Positions 1 through 10,257 of a DNA stretch of 51,481 nucleotides are shown here, in pieces. How positions within the stretch are numbered: the first letter of the stretch is position 1; each line of letters begins with the position of its first letter. The DNA is from a virus: positions 1-51,481 of the IMG/VR virus record IMGVR_UViG_3300020020_000043. One strand, given 5' to 3'. The notes under the pieces are model-generated. The model did no database searches. It was given only the letters and a program-made list of their open reading frames with translations, and was not told the DNA's origin. The translations under genes were made by a program, and so were the position numbers.

Positions 1-1
1 T

Positions 2-313
2 GGATTCCCTCATGCCGAAGGCTTGTCGCGGGTTCCATTCAATAACTATCCTGCGCTGCTTCATAAAGAGGAAATGGTCTTGCCGCAGCAAGAGTCGAAC
101 TTCATCCGTGGTCTGCCGGACTTCTCAGGGGAGTTACGGGCATTGCGAACAGAAGTAGCAGCTCTACGCAAAGAGAACAGACAGGACGCCGGCAATACAA
201 TAGGGGCCACGTTTACGGCGGCCCAGCAAGCAGCTCAAGTGCAAAGCGAGGCGACCATTCGGGCCGCTCGTCAGCGAACCTATCAATCTCGTTCACGGCC
301 TGTACTGGCCTAA
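2..313 (+). CDS. Tail tape-measure protein, C-terminal end (partial)
   Basis: The frame is open from base 2, so the N-terminus lies outside the window. The first visible residues (GLSRVPFNNYPALLHKEE) match the conserved GLxxVPxDNxPAxLHxGE motif found near the C-terminus of siphophage tape-measure proteins. It is followed by a short heptad-like stretch (LRALRTEVAALRKEN) and an Ala/Gln-rich tail. Tape-measure proteins fill the tail lumen and set tail length. The position directly upstream of tail-tip genes fits this role. Only about 103 residues are visible, so size and upstream domains are unknown. Confidence 0.75.
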   Translation, partial: GFPHAEGLSRVPFNNYPALLHKEEMVLPQQESNFIRGLPDFSGELRALRTEVAALRKENRQDAGNTIGATFTAAQQAAQVQSEATIRAARQRTYQSRSRPVLA

Positions 314-325
314 GGAGTTCATTTA

Positions 326-766
326 ATGCCAGCAGCACAAAAATTCAACGACTACAGCGAACAAAAGAATCGCGGCGTCCACAATTGGGGTAGCCATACC
401 TTCAAACTGTTCCTGACAAATACCGCACCGACAGCCGCTAATTCACTTCTCAGTGAAATTACGCAACTCACAACGGGCGGCGGCTACACAGGTGGCGCCG
501 GTGGCGGTGTTGCCCTGTCCGGCGTGACCATTGCCGAGACGGCAGGCACCACGACGGTTCAGGCCAATCAGGTTGTTGTGACGGCAACGGGCGCCGCCGT
601 GGGTCCGTTCCGCTATTACGGTCTCTACAACGACACCGCGACATCTCCTCTGGATGCTCTTGTGATGTTCTGGGACCACGGCTCTGCTGTGACCCTGAAC
701 GACGGTGACTCGTTCACTGTGAAGTTCAACAACGCGAGTCCCGGCACGATCTTCACCGACTCGTAA
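326..766 (+). CDS. Putative tail structural protein
   Basis: A 146-aa protein starting 13 nt after the tape-measure stop, preceded by AAGGAG. It opens with a short polar segment, then becomes Gly/Thr/Ala-rich with predicted beta character and no Cys or membrane segment. The pattern NxFKLFLTNTAP and the late FRYYGLYND...W segment recall small phage structural proteins next to the tape measure. No enzymatic motif is visible. A tail or tail-tip role is inferred from position only. An octamer CGGTGTTG lies inside at 505-512. Confidence 0.6.
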   Translation: MPAAQKFNDYSEQKNRGVHNWGSHTFKLFLTNTAPTAANSLLSEITQLTTGGGYTGGAGGGVALSGVTIAETAGTTTVQANQVVVTATGAAVGPFRYYGLYNDTATSPLDALVMFWDHGSAVTLNDGDSFTVKFNNASPGTIFTDS

Positions 767-770
767 GCCG

Positions 771-1010
771 GTGCAGTACACGCCAACCTGCGACCCGTTC
801 GTAGTCATCGAGTCGCAGACGCCAACTAGTGTCATCTATCTCGTCCCTCATACGGGCGAGAGGTGGCGCATTGACGGCGTGTGTTCGCGGTGTGGAGCTT
901 GTACTAGCTGGCCGCAAGATATGAAGCGCGAGCCTTATCTCGACTGTCCGGTGCGACCCGAAATTAAACGCGACTTCCCTATGTGTACTCTTAGTGGGGA
1001 GTATCTGTAG
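771..1010 (+). CDS. Small Cys-rich protein between tail genes
   Basis: A 79-aa ORF with a GTG start 4 nt after the upstream stop. Its TAG stop shares a base with the GTG start of the next gene (TAGTG), which suggests translational coupling. A central CSRCGAC cluster plus later Cys residues could bind zinc or an Fe-S cluster. Siphophages often carry a small Cys-containing protein between the tape measure and tail-tip genes, sometimes a tail assembly factor. That role is an inference. No signal peptide or membrane helix is seen. Confidence 0.6.
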   Translation: MQYTPTCDPFVVIESQTPTSVIYLVPHTGERWRIDGVCSRCGACTSWPQDMKREPYLDCPVRPEIKRDFPMCTLSGEYL

Positions 1011-4000
1011 TGGCAACCATATTCTATTTTGCCTCTGCTGAATTAGCGTCGCCGACGATTGCTGATGGCACTTATTTCAATCAGACGAGTGTTCTGCACA
1101 CTCCTGCTCCAATAATTGCGACAGGGCAAGGCAATCTGTATCGCAAGAAGTTTGCGACGACGATGGTGACGTCGCAGAAGAACATAACGCTCGTAAATTC
1201 CATCACTGAATTCCGTGGGATGTTCTTCGGGCGCTTTCAGTCCGACCCACTTGCAGCTCAGACGATACCAGCGCAGACATGGAACTTCGGTATAAATTGC
1301 GGCGAGGGTGTTACCTCAGCCAATACATTTCATTGGCCTTATCTCGCTATCTATCGGCCATCGACAGGCCAGATTGTTTTCACGTTTCTTGACGGTACTA
1401 GTTCAGCCGGTGGGGTTGAGTGGTCAGGCGGTCAAACCGCAGGCGTTCCTAACAACTACGCTTGCCCTAGCTTTACTTGTCAGGACGGCGACGTTCTTAT
1501 CTACGAAGCATGGGCTGCTTTGCAGACTGCGGCTGCGGCTGTGCCGTCGATGCCTGGGACGCACTTATGGGCCATTGACGACACTAGTTCGAAGATAACT
1601 TCTCCGCACACGTTCACGTTCTACACCGGGCCTGTAGGCGCGAACACTCCGAGCACTGCGGACACACTGGCCTATGAACCGATGGTTCCGATGGCGACAG
1701 CAGACCGTGCTGTCCTCAGCAGTGTTGCTTCCCCGATGGCCTATGCGCCAATGGCGCCAAGTGCGAACACAACAGCAACGATCACGCGTGCGCCGGTCCT
1801 GACAACAAGCGTCGCGGACCCAATGGCCTATGCGCCGATGGCACCGACATCGGCAACGGCGGTTGTGTCCAAGACGTACACGAGCGTTGCATCGCCTCCT
1901 GTTTACTCACTGGCACCTGCCGCGTCGAAGGACCATGTCGCATCGCGAGCTTCGTCGCTTGCCTATGAGCCAATGGTTCCTGTTGACGCGGTGTCGACTG
2001 TGGTTATCGGTGTTGTTAGTCATACCAGCACAGCACTGCCGGCAGCGTACCTGGCCACGGCAACACCGGCTACGGTTGTTCGCCAGGCGTACAGCACCGC
2101 AACGCCGTACACCTACTCCGTGACGCCTGCTGCTGCGGTAGCAACAGCGGCGCGCGTTCTTATCAGCAGTGGCGATGCGGCGGTCTATGCGCCGATGGTC
2201 CCAACGCCCGCGAGCGTAAACGTCACGAGTGCTGCGTCACCCGCGACGTTTGCGGTTGCAGCTTCGTCCATTGATGTCTTCTTCAGTGGGACGACAAGTC
2301 TTTTTCCTATTGCCCATGCATCGAATGTCGTCGTCGGTGCACGTAGGGCATCGGCTGCCGCTCTTCTGGCCCCGACGCATACCGCGACAGGTACGGGCAC
2401 AGATTCTTCTGGCCCTTCTGTTGACGGCGTGCTCAGTTCGTTCTGGGGCGGTGCCGGCAATATCAACGATCGCTTCGTTGACTTGGCGGCGAACACAAGC
2501 CAGCAGACGCAATACTTTGGACGATTCATTTCTCGTCCACTGGCCGCTCAAACCATCCATGCGCAGACATGGAACTGGGCCTTCGTTGTTGCTGCAACGA
2601 ACCTTGATGCGAACACGTATCTCTGGCCGGTCATGTATGTGTACCGGCCGTCGAACAACACCGTTGTCGGACATATCTTCGATGCAGCCGGACCTGCCGG
2701 TGCGGTGTGGCCTGCGGCGATTGCTGCTGCGCCGACTCGTAATTTAACAGGCGCACGAGTAGATGCGGAAGAAGGTGACGTTCTTGTTATCGAATGCTAT
2801 GCTGGAAGCACGTCGTCCACAGGCATAGCACGGCGTCAAACTTGGCGGATGACGGCGAACACGTCGCGCGTTATCTCGCAGTACAAGATTCTTTATAAGC
2901 CAACGTCGACGCTGTGGTTCACGTCAAGTACAGCGCCTGTGGCACCTACTGCTGGCAAGAAGGCGAGCAGTCTGCCGCTGGCTATTACTAACAGTGCGGC
3001 GACGATAGCAACTGAATACCTGTGGTCCGAGACTGCACCGAATGACACACAGCAGACAGCACGATCCAGCGCCTCTCAATCTAATACAGCAGCGCCGCAG
3101 TCTTACTACATAGGACGATTCACGACTCCTGCGCTGGCGGCACAAACAATTCCGGCGCAGACGTGGAGCTACGAGGTATCAACGGCCTCGAGCAGTGTCA
3201 ATGCGAACACGTACTTCTGGCCGGTGATGTATGTGTGGCGTCCATCGACGAATCAGGTTGTCAGCCCGTACATCTTTAACGCATCCGGCCCGGTAGGCAA
3301 CAAGTGGCTTGTTAGTGATGATCCACGACTGGATCAACAGTTCGCGGGCGCAGCAGTTAACGTTCTCGACGGGGACGTACTCGTTGTTGAAATCTGGGGT
3401 GCAGGTCAGCAGACAACGACAGGCGGCACGTATCAACAGCGGATGTGGACGAATTCGTTCAACTCGCGTATTGTCTCGCCTTACAAGCTGCAATATTACA
3501 CAGGACTGAAGCAGTCGATTCAATCGTCGGCTGACGCAGCCGCATATGCTCTTGCTGCGGCCGATGCGACAAGTAGCACAAGGCAGTTAGTCCAGTCGGT
3601 AGCAGAACCGGCTGTATGTGCCCTTGCTGCGGTCGACGCAACAAGTGTTCTCGGAATCTTCTTGCCACTGATTTCGACGCTCACAGAGAACTTCGAAGCA
3701 CCGCTCAATACCGATAAGTGGACTACGTCCGGCGTGAACGGCTCGGTCACTGTCTCTGACGGTGTTGCCAACTTCGCAGTAACCAATGGAATCACAGGTG
3801 CGAAATGCAATCTTACCTCGAAGAACTTCTTCGATCTTAGAGGTACTCGCGTATTCGCGAAGGTTGTCCAGCCATTACGGCAGACAGGTGATCCACCTAA
3901 CAACAGTTATTCAGTCGGCGTTAAATCGGCCGGTGAAAACTATGTCGCGTGGGCATTCAACACTGCCGGCATTCTAGCAATTCACAAGTTCACAAACGAT

Positions 4001-7000
4001 GCGTGGGACGGCGAACTTGCACAAATAGCCACCGGCATCTACGCGACTCCCGATACCTTCAGGTGGTTGGCAGTTAGAGAGAATGCAGGAACAATATATT
4101 TTGAGTCGGCACCGGGTACTGCTTCCAACCCGCCGACTGAAGGTCAATGGGTTGTTCGTCATTCTGTTCTTGCTAGTACGTTGTCGCTTGACCCATCGGC
4201 GTGTCAGTTAATCGCTTGGATATACATCGGCCTCGGTGCGACAACGACGGCTCCTTTCCAGATCGACGCGGTCAACACCGCTACTGCTCCTGCTGCGGCT
4301 ATTACATCAACAGCGCTCCCGACCACATACACGCTTACCGCAGCCAACGCGACAGGTATCAAGGCGGCAGTCGTTCAATCGTCAGCGCTCCCGGCCACAT
4401 ACGCGCTTGCCGCAGTCGATGCGACAGGTGTCAGAGTAGGACTTGGACGGCCGCTAATCGGGACGCTCACTGAAAACTTTGAAGCAGCGCCCGATGTCAA
4501 CAAGTGGATTTTGGCCGGCACCAATGGTACGGTCACTTTTACAGGCGGGGTTGCCAACTTCGCAGTCACCAATGGAATAAGCGGCGCGAAGTGCTCGATT
4601 GAATCGAAAGAACTTTTCGACCTCAGAGAGAGTCGTGTATTCGCCAAGGTCGTTCAACCCTGGCGGTTAGTCGGTGATCCTGCTGCCAATACTTTTCAGG
4701 TTGGCCTTCATTCGGCCGGCGGTAACTATATACAGTGGGCGGTCAATACTGCCGGTGCAATAGAACTACATAAATTCACGAACGATGCTTGGGGGTACGT
4801 TGCAGATATAGTCGCGGCTCCAGCCGGTTTCACCGATACCTATAAATGGCTCGCCATTAGTGAGCGAGCTGGAATCACGTACTTCGAGTCCGCACCGGCC
4901 ACTGCTTCTAATCCGCCGACTGAAGGTCAGTGGGTCGTTAGGTACTCTGCTCCTACTAACACATTACCGATCGACGCGTCGGCGTGTCAGTTCATCACCT
5001 GGATATATGTCAACGCTGGTGGCACAACGTCGCTGCCGCTGCAGATCGATGCGGTCAATACTTCTACCTCGGTCATAGGCGCGGCAATCACATCGGTTGC
5101 AGACCCGCTCGCCTTTGCGCCGATGGTGGCGTTCGATGCTACGTCCACAGTTACGCGGCAAACAGTTAGCAATGCACTGACTGCTGGCTATATCCTGGCA
5201 CCGGCTGCGTTGACGACCGTGAATAGAGGGTACACCAGTACCGCCAGCTCTACCACGTACAACCTGCTTTCAGGGGTAGGGAGTACCGATACCCTTAACC
5301 GGGTAACGAACGCAGTACCTGGCTCGTTTTCACAAGCCCTGGCCACGAGTACGGTGGACCTGGCCGGGTACAACAGCCAGGCCGGGCCGGTCACGTACAC
5401 CTATAGCCCGACGGCTGCCACGGTTAGCGTCTTCATCGCTCCGGTTGACGTGCCAAGTGTCGCGTTGCCGGTAGTCTTTACCCTGGCGCCGCAGAGCACG
5501 ACGGTATCGCTCGGACGGGTTTATACATCGAACGCTGTTCCAGCATCGTTTAGCCATGTGTCACCTGACACCGGGTTTAATTTTGGGCGCATTGCCGTTG
5601 CCCTGCCGAGTGCGTATAGCTCGGCCCGCGCACCCGCGGTGTCGACCTGGACCGCAACTTCCGCTGCCCTGCCAGCACTCTACGCTGCCGCTGCCCAGAG
5701 CACGACTGTCTACCTCGGACGTGTTTATACATCCAATGCTGTTGCGGCTGGCTTTACTGTTACGGCATACGACACCGGAACGGCTGGACTGCCAATTTCT
5801 TCCGCTGTGCCGTCTGCGTACAGTCTGGCTGCTGCCGCTGCAGTATCGAGTGTAGCCAGGCCATCGGTCGCGCTGCAGGCGAACTACGCCTACACAGCCC
5901 AAAGTGCAACGGCATCGCTCGGTCGAGTCTTCACATCTGTTGCTACAGGGACGTCGTTCTTCTTTAATGGAACGATCGAACCGTGGCCATTCTTCGCGCG
6001 TGTTTCCAGTGCATCTGCCGCGGCGTACAGCCTGGCGGGTACAGTGGCAACGAGCGGGTCGCTTCGCAGCACGTTCTCGAATGCACTAGAGGCAACGTAC
6101 AGTTATGCTGGGCTGAGCGCAACCGGCAGCGTCGTATTGGCAGGCGCCGGTGCCGCAACACAGGCAACGTACACCAGCATCGCACGTGAGTCGTATGGTT
6201 ATGCCTCGCGTGCGTCGGTTGCGCTGCCCCTCACCTTTGTCGGTGTTGCCGGGACCGTAACGAGCAGTCGTACGGATCGTGTTTCGTACGCATTCCCGTT
6301 CGAATTCGTCATAGAAGCGTTCCCAACTAATATTGCCGGCGCTGCTCTTATCCGGTATACGAGCATAGCAGAACCCACGACATATTTGTTGTCCGGTGCT
6401 TGGGGACATGACGCACATTCTCGAAAGGTAAATGGATTCCCGCCGGTATACAGTACAACACCGACGGCAGCGACAAGTGTCCCGACGAAGAATTCGATTG
6501 CGGTAGCGGCGGGCTATTTGATGTATATGCCGGACGTGCGGTCCGGTCGTGATACGTTCTCTGTTGCACTGCCGACATCGTACAGCGTCGCGACGCCAGC
6601 AACCTATGTCCCGAACAAATACGTGTCGGCAGCATTGCCGCCATCGTACAGTGTCGTACGACCTGCAACAGGGTCTCAACGTGGACGTGCATCGAAAGCA
6701 AATCCGGCAACGTATGTATTTGGGCTCTGGCCGACGTTTGAGTATATACCGAGCCTGATTAAGCCGCCGCTTGTCTTCCCGCAGCCTGTACTTAAACCTG
6801 TAATCACCGACGCGCAGTTTGCGAATTGGTTGGAAGACGAACATGCGATCCGTGTTGTGCTCATTGAGACAAGATGCATTGAGTCCGTTTCGGGCAGCAT
6901 TGAACTCGTGTACTTTGCATCACATGGCTTCGTCACAAAGGTCGAAGACGGTCCGCCTATTTACTACGCACCGCTGATGCGTGGTGGACTTGATTTTGCG

Positions 7001-8833
7001 CAGAGCTTGGACATTAACTTGTCAGGCAATTACTCTTATGGGGATATTGAGTTAGACAACAGTGACGGCGACTTGGATTGGATGTTTGATCGCGTGTGGC
7101 AGTTCAAAGAACTCAAAGCCTATGTTGGCGATGCGACATGGCCGCGCAGAGACTTCAGACAGATATTCGATGGCACCATTGAAGACGTAGACAGTAGCCA
7201 GCGCGACACCGTCAACATGCGTATACGCGACAAGCTCTATCGGCTTGATTCGCCACTACACGAACTAACGATTGGCGGTTTTGGCCCGAATGCGGATCGG
7301 CTAGCTCCCGTTGCATTAGGTGAATGTCACAACATCACGCCCATACTTCAAAGCGTAAATAACCTGATCTATGCATATCATGTGCGCGTTGGAGAAGGTG
7401 CGTTTGAAGTTCGTGATAACGGAATTCCGATTGCAATCACATTACTGCAAGGCGCACCGGCATCGTTCAAATTGAACAAGCAACCTTATGGCCGGATTAC
7501 ATGCAGTGTGCAGGGAGACAAAGTAGTTGCCACCAATGGCTATCTCAACACGGTGGCAGAACTCGTTCGACGTTTAATGAAAGAATGGGGTACTGAAAAA
7601 GAAAATCGTTTTGTGGAATCAGATATCGATATGATCAATTTCACAGAGTTCGATGCGCTGAATAAATATCCTGTTGGCTTGTGGGCAACGGAGCGTCTAA
7701 CAGTGCTTGAAGCATGTCAACAGCTCGCTGCGTCTGTGGGTGCGCGTTTAACAATGACAGCACTCGGTAAAGCCCAGCTCGTGAAGTTGCAGTTGCCGCC
7801 AGTGAGCACCGGCCCGGTGAATCTGGTATACAACGGCGATTTCATTATGGGCTTAGACACTTGGGCAGTGGCTAATTACGGCATCGGCGTAAGCATCTCT
7901 GGAACTAATCTTGATGCCTCGTGGACGCTGATAGAGCCAGGTACTAGCACGTTCTACGCAGGCCAGGACGGTTGCGTAAATAATCAGAGCGCGTACTATG
8001 AATATTCGGGCAGACAGATACCGGCTATCCAGGATGCGACCTATACCATCGGCGCATACACAGGCGCGCACCGTTGCAAGGTGGAAATTCTTTTCCATGA
8101 ATACGATGAATATGGCAATAAGCTCGGATCGTCAATAAGTGTGCCAGCACAGAGCACTAACGTTGCCGAGAAGAATGGTGGAACAGCGCTCTCGGGCTAT
8201 AAGTACATTTACAGTTCGAAGAAGCTACAGTCGGGCGTTGCCTATATCAAACCTGTCCTGCGTAAATATGATACCTTCTCGCCCACCGACGTGAACTCGT
8301 ACCTCTTCGCCACGAAGGTCAGGGTAGAGCGTGAAGGCAGCGGTGTTGTTATACCAATCGAAGTCACTGAGTCGGACATGGTTCTTGGTTCGCTGCACAT
8401 TGCGGATCGGCTACCCGTCGTTGCCGGTTGCCGTCTTGGCTACTGCAAGAATTGGACAGTGCAAGAAGACACAGCCTCTGGTGTGCCGGAAGATCACAAG
8501 TCGATGTACGCACGTGAATGGCTAACGGTGCTGGTAACTGATTCACTTGTTAAAGAAAAATATGGTTTGTGGAGCGAACCAGAACAAGAGAATTGTTTGC
8601 TTATCGATAGCGATAGCGCAACAGTTGAATGCAATCGACGTGTGCGCCTACGTTCGGAGCAACGACACGTTTATGAGTTCGTCGGTTTTGCTAATTTGAT
8701 GTTCACGCCAGTAGGTGCTGCCATGAGAATCAAGCATCATCGCTTTGGTTTATCCGCTGGCAAGGTTGGACAGGTCATTTCTGTCTCGGTAAACTGGCTA
8801 ACCTCTCACGTCACAATTAAAGTGCTGATCTGA
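1010..8833 (+). CDS. Giant multidomain tail-tip / receptor-binding protein (2607 aa)
   Basis: GTG start coupled to the upstream stop. Four kinds of region are visible. (1) Three copies of a beta-rich module marked by AQTIxAQTWxx, near residues 84, 515 and 710. (2) Two copies of a LamG-like module of about 210 residues beginning LTENFEA, near residues 890 and 1153. (3) Many degenerate repeats of about 20-25 residues resembling S-A-x-P-x-x-Y-x-x-x-P, concentrated at about 220-430 and 1360-1920. (4) A non-repetitive C-terminus from about 1925, with acidic tail-hub-like segments and a carbohydrate-binding-like insert at about 2270-2440. It is probably a virion tail-tip protein binding the cell surface. 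The repeats suggest growth by internal duplication. The fold assignments are inferences. Confidence 0.7.
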   Translation: MATIFYFASAELASPTIADGTYFNQTSVLHTPAPIIATGQGNLYRKKFATTMVTSQKNITLVNSITEFRGMFFGRFQSDPLAAQTIPAQTWNFGINCGEGVTSANTFHWPYLAIYRPSTGQIVFTFLDGTSSAGGVEWSGGQTAGVPNNYACPSFTCQDGDVLIYEAWAALQTAAAAVPSMPGTHLWAIDDTSSKITSPHTFTFYTGPVGANTPSTADTLAYEPMVPMATADRAVLSSVASPMAYAPMAPSANTTATITRAPVLTTSVADPMAYAPMAPTSATAVVSKTYTSVASPPVYSLAPAASKDHVASRASSLAYEPMVPVDAVSTVVIGVVSHTSTALPAAYLATATPATVVRQAYSTATPYTYSVTPAAAVATAARVLISSGDAAVYAPMVPTPASVNVTSAASPATFAVAASSIDVFFSGTTSLFPIAHASNVVVGARRASAAALLAPTHTATGTGTDSSGPSVDGVLSSFWGGAGNINDRFVDLAANTSQQTQYFGRFISRPLAAQTIHAQTWNWAFVVAATNLDANTYLWPVMYVYRPSNNTVVGHIFDAAGPAGAVWPAAIAAAPTRNLTGARVDAEEGDVLVIECYAGSTSSTGIARRQTWRMTANTSRVISQYKILYKPTSTLWFTSSTAPVAPTAGKKASSLPLAITNSAATIATEYLWSETAPNDTQQTARSSASQSNTAAPQSYYIGRFTTPALAAQTIPAQTWSYEVSTASSSVNANTYFWPVMYVWRPSTNQVVSPYIFNASGPVGNKWLVSDDPRLDQQFAGAAVNVLDGDVLVVEIWGAGQQTTTGGTYQQRMWTNSFNSRIVSPYKLQYYTGLKQSIQSSADAAAYALAAADATSSTRQLVQSVAEPAVCALAAVDATSVLGIFLPLISTLTENFEAPLNTDKWTTSGVNGSVTVSDGVANFAVTNGITGAKCNLTSKNFFDLRGTRVFAKVVQPLRQTGDPPNNSYSVGVKSAGENYVAWAFNTAGILAIHKFTNDAWDGELAQIATGIYATPDTFRWLAVRENAGTIYFESAPGTASNPPTEGQWVVRHSVLASTLSLDPSACQLIAWIYIGLGATTTAPFQIDAVNTATAPAAAITSTALPTTYTLTAANATGIKAAVVQSSALPATYALAAVDATGVRVGLGRPLIGTLTENFEAAPDVNKWILAGTNGTVTFTGGVANFAVTNGISGAKCSIESKELFDLRESRVFAKVVQPWRLVGDPAANTFQVGLHSAGGNYIQWAVNTAGAIELHKFTNDAWGYVADIVAAPAGFTDTYKWLAISERAGITYFESAPATASNPPTEGQWVVRYSAPTNTLPIDASACQFITWIYVNAGGTTSLPLQIDAVNTSTSVIGAAITSVADPLAFAPMVAFDATSTVTRQTVSNALTAGYILAPAALTTVNRGYTSTASSTTYNLLSGVGSTDTLNRVTNAVPGSFSQALATSTVDLAGYNSQAGPVTYTYSPTAATVSVFIAPVDVPSVALPVVFTLAPQSTTVSLGRVYTSNAVPASFSHVSPDTGFNFGRIAVALPSAYSSARAPAVSTWTATSAALPALYAAAAQSTTVYLGRVYTSNAVAAGFTVTAYDTGTAGLPISSAVPSAYSLAAAAAVSSVARPSVALQANYAYTAQSATASLGRVFTSVATGTSFFFNGTIEPWPFFARVSSASAAAYSLAGTVATSGSLRSTFSNALEATYSYAGLSATGSVVLAGAGAATQATYTSIARESYGYASRASVALPLTFVGVAGTVTSSRTDRVSYAFPFEFVIEAFPTNIAGAALIRYTSIAEPTTYLLSGAWGHDAHSRKVNGFPPVYSTTPTAATSVPTKNSIAVAAGYLMYMPDVRSGRDTFSVALPTSYSVATPATYVPNKYVSAALPPSYSVVRPATGSQRGRASKANPATYVFGLWPTFEYIPSLIKPPLVFPQPVLKPVITDAQFANWLEDEHAIRVVLIETRCIESVSGSIELVYFASHGFVTKVEDGPPIYYAPLMRGGLDFAQSLDINLSGNYSYGDIELDNSDGDLDWMFDRVWQFKELKAYVGDATWPRRDFRQIFDGTIEDVDSSQRDTVNMRIRDKLYRLDSPLHELTIGGFGPNADRLAPVALGECHNITPILQSVNNLIYAYHVRVGEGAFEVRDNGIPIAITLLQGAPASFKLNKQPYGRITCSVQGDKVVATNGYLNTVAELVRRLMKEWGTEKENRFVESDIDMINFTEFDALNKYPVGLWATERLTVLEACQQLAASVGARLTMTALGKAQLVKLQLPPVSTGPVNLVYNGDFIMGLDTWAVANYGIGVSISGTNLDASWTLIEPGTSTFYAGQDGCVNNQSAYYEYSGRQIPAIQDATYTIGAYTGAHRCKVEILFHEYDEYGNKLGSSISVPAQSTNVAEKNGGTALSGYKYIYSSKKLQSGVAYIKPVLRKYDTFSPTDVNSYLFATKVRVEREGSGVVIPIEVTESDMVLGSLHIADRLPVVAGCRLGYCKNWTVQEDTASGVPEDHKSMYAREWLTVLVTDSLVKEKYGLWSEPEQENCLLIDSDSATVECNRRVRLRSEQRHVYEFVGFANLMFTPVGAAMRIKHHRFGLSAGKVGQVISVSVNWLTSHVTIKVLI

Positions 8834-8847
8834 AAGAAGGCGGACAA

Positions 8848-9390
8848 ATGGCAAGCGTAGTTAACGAGCGAGACAAGATCATGCGGCAATCGGCGCAGCG
8901 TGTTGTGTCTGTTCAACCGACAGAGCAGATCGTTGTTGAGGGCTACACCGGCTTAAAGCTCGTCAGCGACAATGGCTATTGGGCCTCTGGCGGCTCTATG
9001 TATCCTTACCATGTTGTCCCGAACGGGATGTATAAAGGCCAGGATAAAGAGTCAATCGCCGTGGTGCTAACTGGCATTCCAGGGAACACGCCTATAACTT
9101 GGAAATGCGGCACAGGCACTATTCATTGGGACGCTTCAAAGAGCCAATGGATTCAAGACACGTTTATCGAAAAGCCATTTGGGTATGGCGACCCGAATGT
9201 CTATACCGGCATTATTCTAACGCCGACTCCTGATCCGCTTGTTGTCACAGTTAACGCTGCAAGCTATCCGAAGACTACGCCCTTGCCGCCGAATGGAAGT
9301 CTCTACAATTGGGGCGGCGCTGTGCGTGCCAGCGTTGTATGGGGCGGTAAAGAATTTTGGATGTTCAAAATGATTTCAATCGGCATGTAG
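8848..9390 (+). CDS. Putative tail-tip accessory protein
   Basis: A 180-aa protein starting 14 nt after the giant tail protein, with a GAAGG-type ribosome site. It is soluble and rich in Gly, Trp and Tyr, and looks beta-rich. There is a GTGTIHWDASKSQW segment in the middle and a Trp-rich end (YNWGGAVRASVVWGGKEFW). I do not recognise a family. Lying between two tail proteins, it is likely a tail-fibre or tail-tip component. Confidence 0.55.
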   Translation: MASVVNERDKIMRQSAQRVVSVQPTEQIVVEGYTGLKLVSDNGYWASGGSMYPYHVVPNGMYKGQDKESIAVVLTGIPGNTPITWKCGTGTIHWDASKSQWIQDTFIEKPFGYGDPNVYTGIILTPTPDPLVVTVNAASYPKTTPLPPNGSLYNWGGAVRASVVWGGKEFWMFKMISIGM

Positions 9391-9402
9391 TGGAGTGCTT
9401 TC

Positions 9403-10257
9403 ATGAACAATATAAGATTGATCTGGGACAACGCGGTAGATCGCGCTTCACTCATTACCTCGAGCGAATCTGGATCGCTTGTCGCTACTAACCTGTTATC
9501 GAATCTTAAGGGTAAGGTATGGCGCTCGTTAGATGTGAATGCAGGTATCGTGTGCACATGGCCGAAACCTGAGCCGGTGAGTTGTGTCGTGGCTGCATTC
9601 AATAATTTAACGCCGCAAGCTACGATGCGCATATTCGGATATACGTTTGAAACAGACACTCAACCGGCTTTCGACACCGGCGCGGTAGAGTGCGCACCAG
9701 CACCGGCACTCGGGCAATTCATGTGGGGCACGCCGCTCGGTGAGAACTTCTATCAGCGAGGCGGCGCATCTCTGTTCGCACATGGCTATGGTGGCTACGG
9801 TGTTGTCTGGGTGCCAGGGTCACATGCCGTTCGCAAACTTGAAGTGCACATCTTCGACTTGAATAATCCCGAGACGTACATCGAGGTCGGACGATTGATT
9901 GCTGGATCGGTCTGGTCGCCTAAATACAATTTCAGCTTCGGGCACAGTGTCACGTTCATCGATTCAAGCAAGAACAAGCGCACAGAGTCTGGGGACTTGC
10001 GTGGTGAACGTGGTCCCAAGTGGAGGCGCATCGAGTTTGAGCTAGGTAACATGGACTCTGAGGATCGTGCCGCTCTGCTTCGTATGCTTCGTTTGAACGG
10101 TACGACAGAACCTTTCTTCGTGAGCTTGTTCCCGGAGAGTGATGACAAGTTGCTTGAACAGAGTTATCAGCTCTGGGGCAAGTTTACGGACAACGCTGCG
10201 CTATCTCAACCCAATTACGATGTGTACGCCTCCAGATTAACGATAGAGGAAATGTGA
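9403..10257 (+). CDS. Tail structural protein
   Basis: A 284-aa protein with a GGAG site before ATG. The N-terminal half resembles a beta-sandwich domain (LLSNLKGKVWRS, FNNLTPQATMRI). The C-terminal half contains RRIEFELGNMDSEDRAALLRML followed by FVSLFPE, a pattern seen in conserved siphophage tail proteins encoded beside tail hubs. No catalytic motif is visible. Its stop overlaps the start of the next gene by one base (TGATG). Placement in the tail tip or baseplate is inferred from context. Confidence 0.6.
   Translation: MNNIRLIWDNAVDRASLITSSESGSLVATNLLSNLKGKVWRSLDVNAGIVCTWPKPEPVSCVVAAFNNLTPQATMRIFGYTFETDTQPAFDTGAVECAPAPALGQFMWGTPLGENFYQRGGASLFAHGYGGYGVVWVPGSHAVRKLEVHIFDLNNPETYIEVGRLIAGSVWSPKYNFSFGHSVTFIDSSKNKRTESGDLRGERGPKWRRIEFELGNMDSEDRAALLRMLRLNGTTEPFFVSLFPESDDKLLEQSYQLWGKFTDNAALSQPNYDVYASRLTIEEM

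Noticed and set aside
443-835. Antisense reading frame opposite the first tail genes
   Set aside because: It mirrors real coding on the plus strand, has no ribosome site and no recognisable features.
2185-2747. Several long frames on both strands inside the giant tail gene
   Set aside because: The repetitive GC-rich gene keeps other frames open; Arg/Ser/Leu-rich shadow composition and no ribosome sites.
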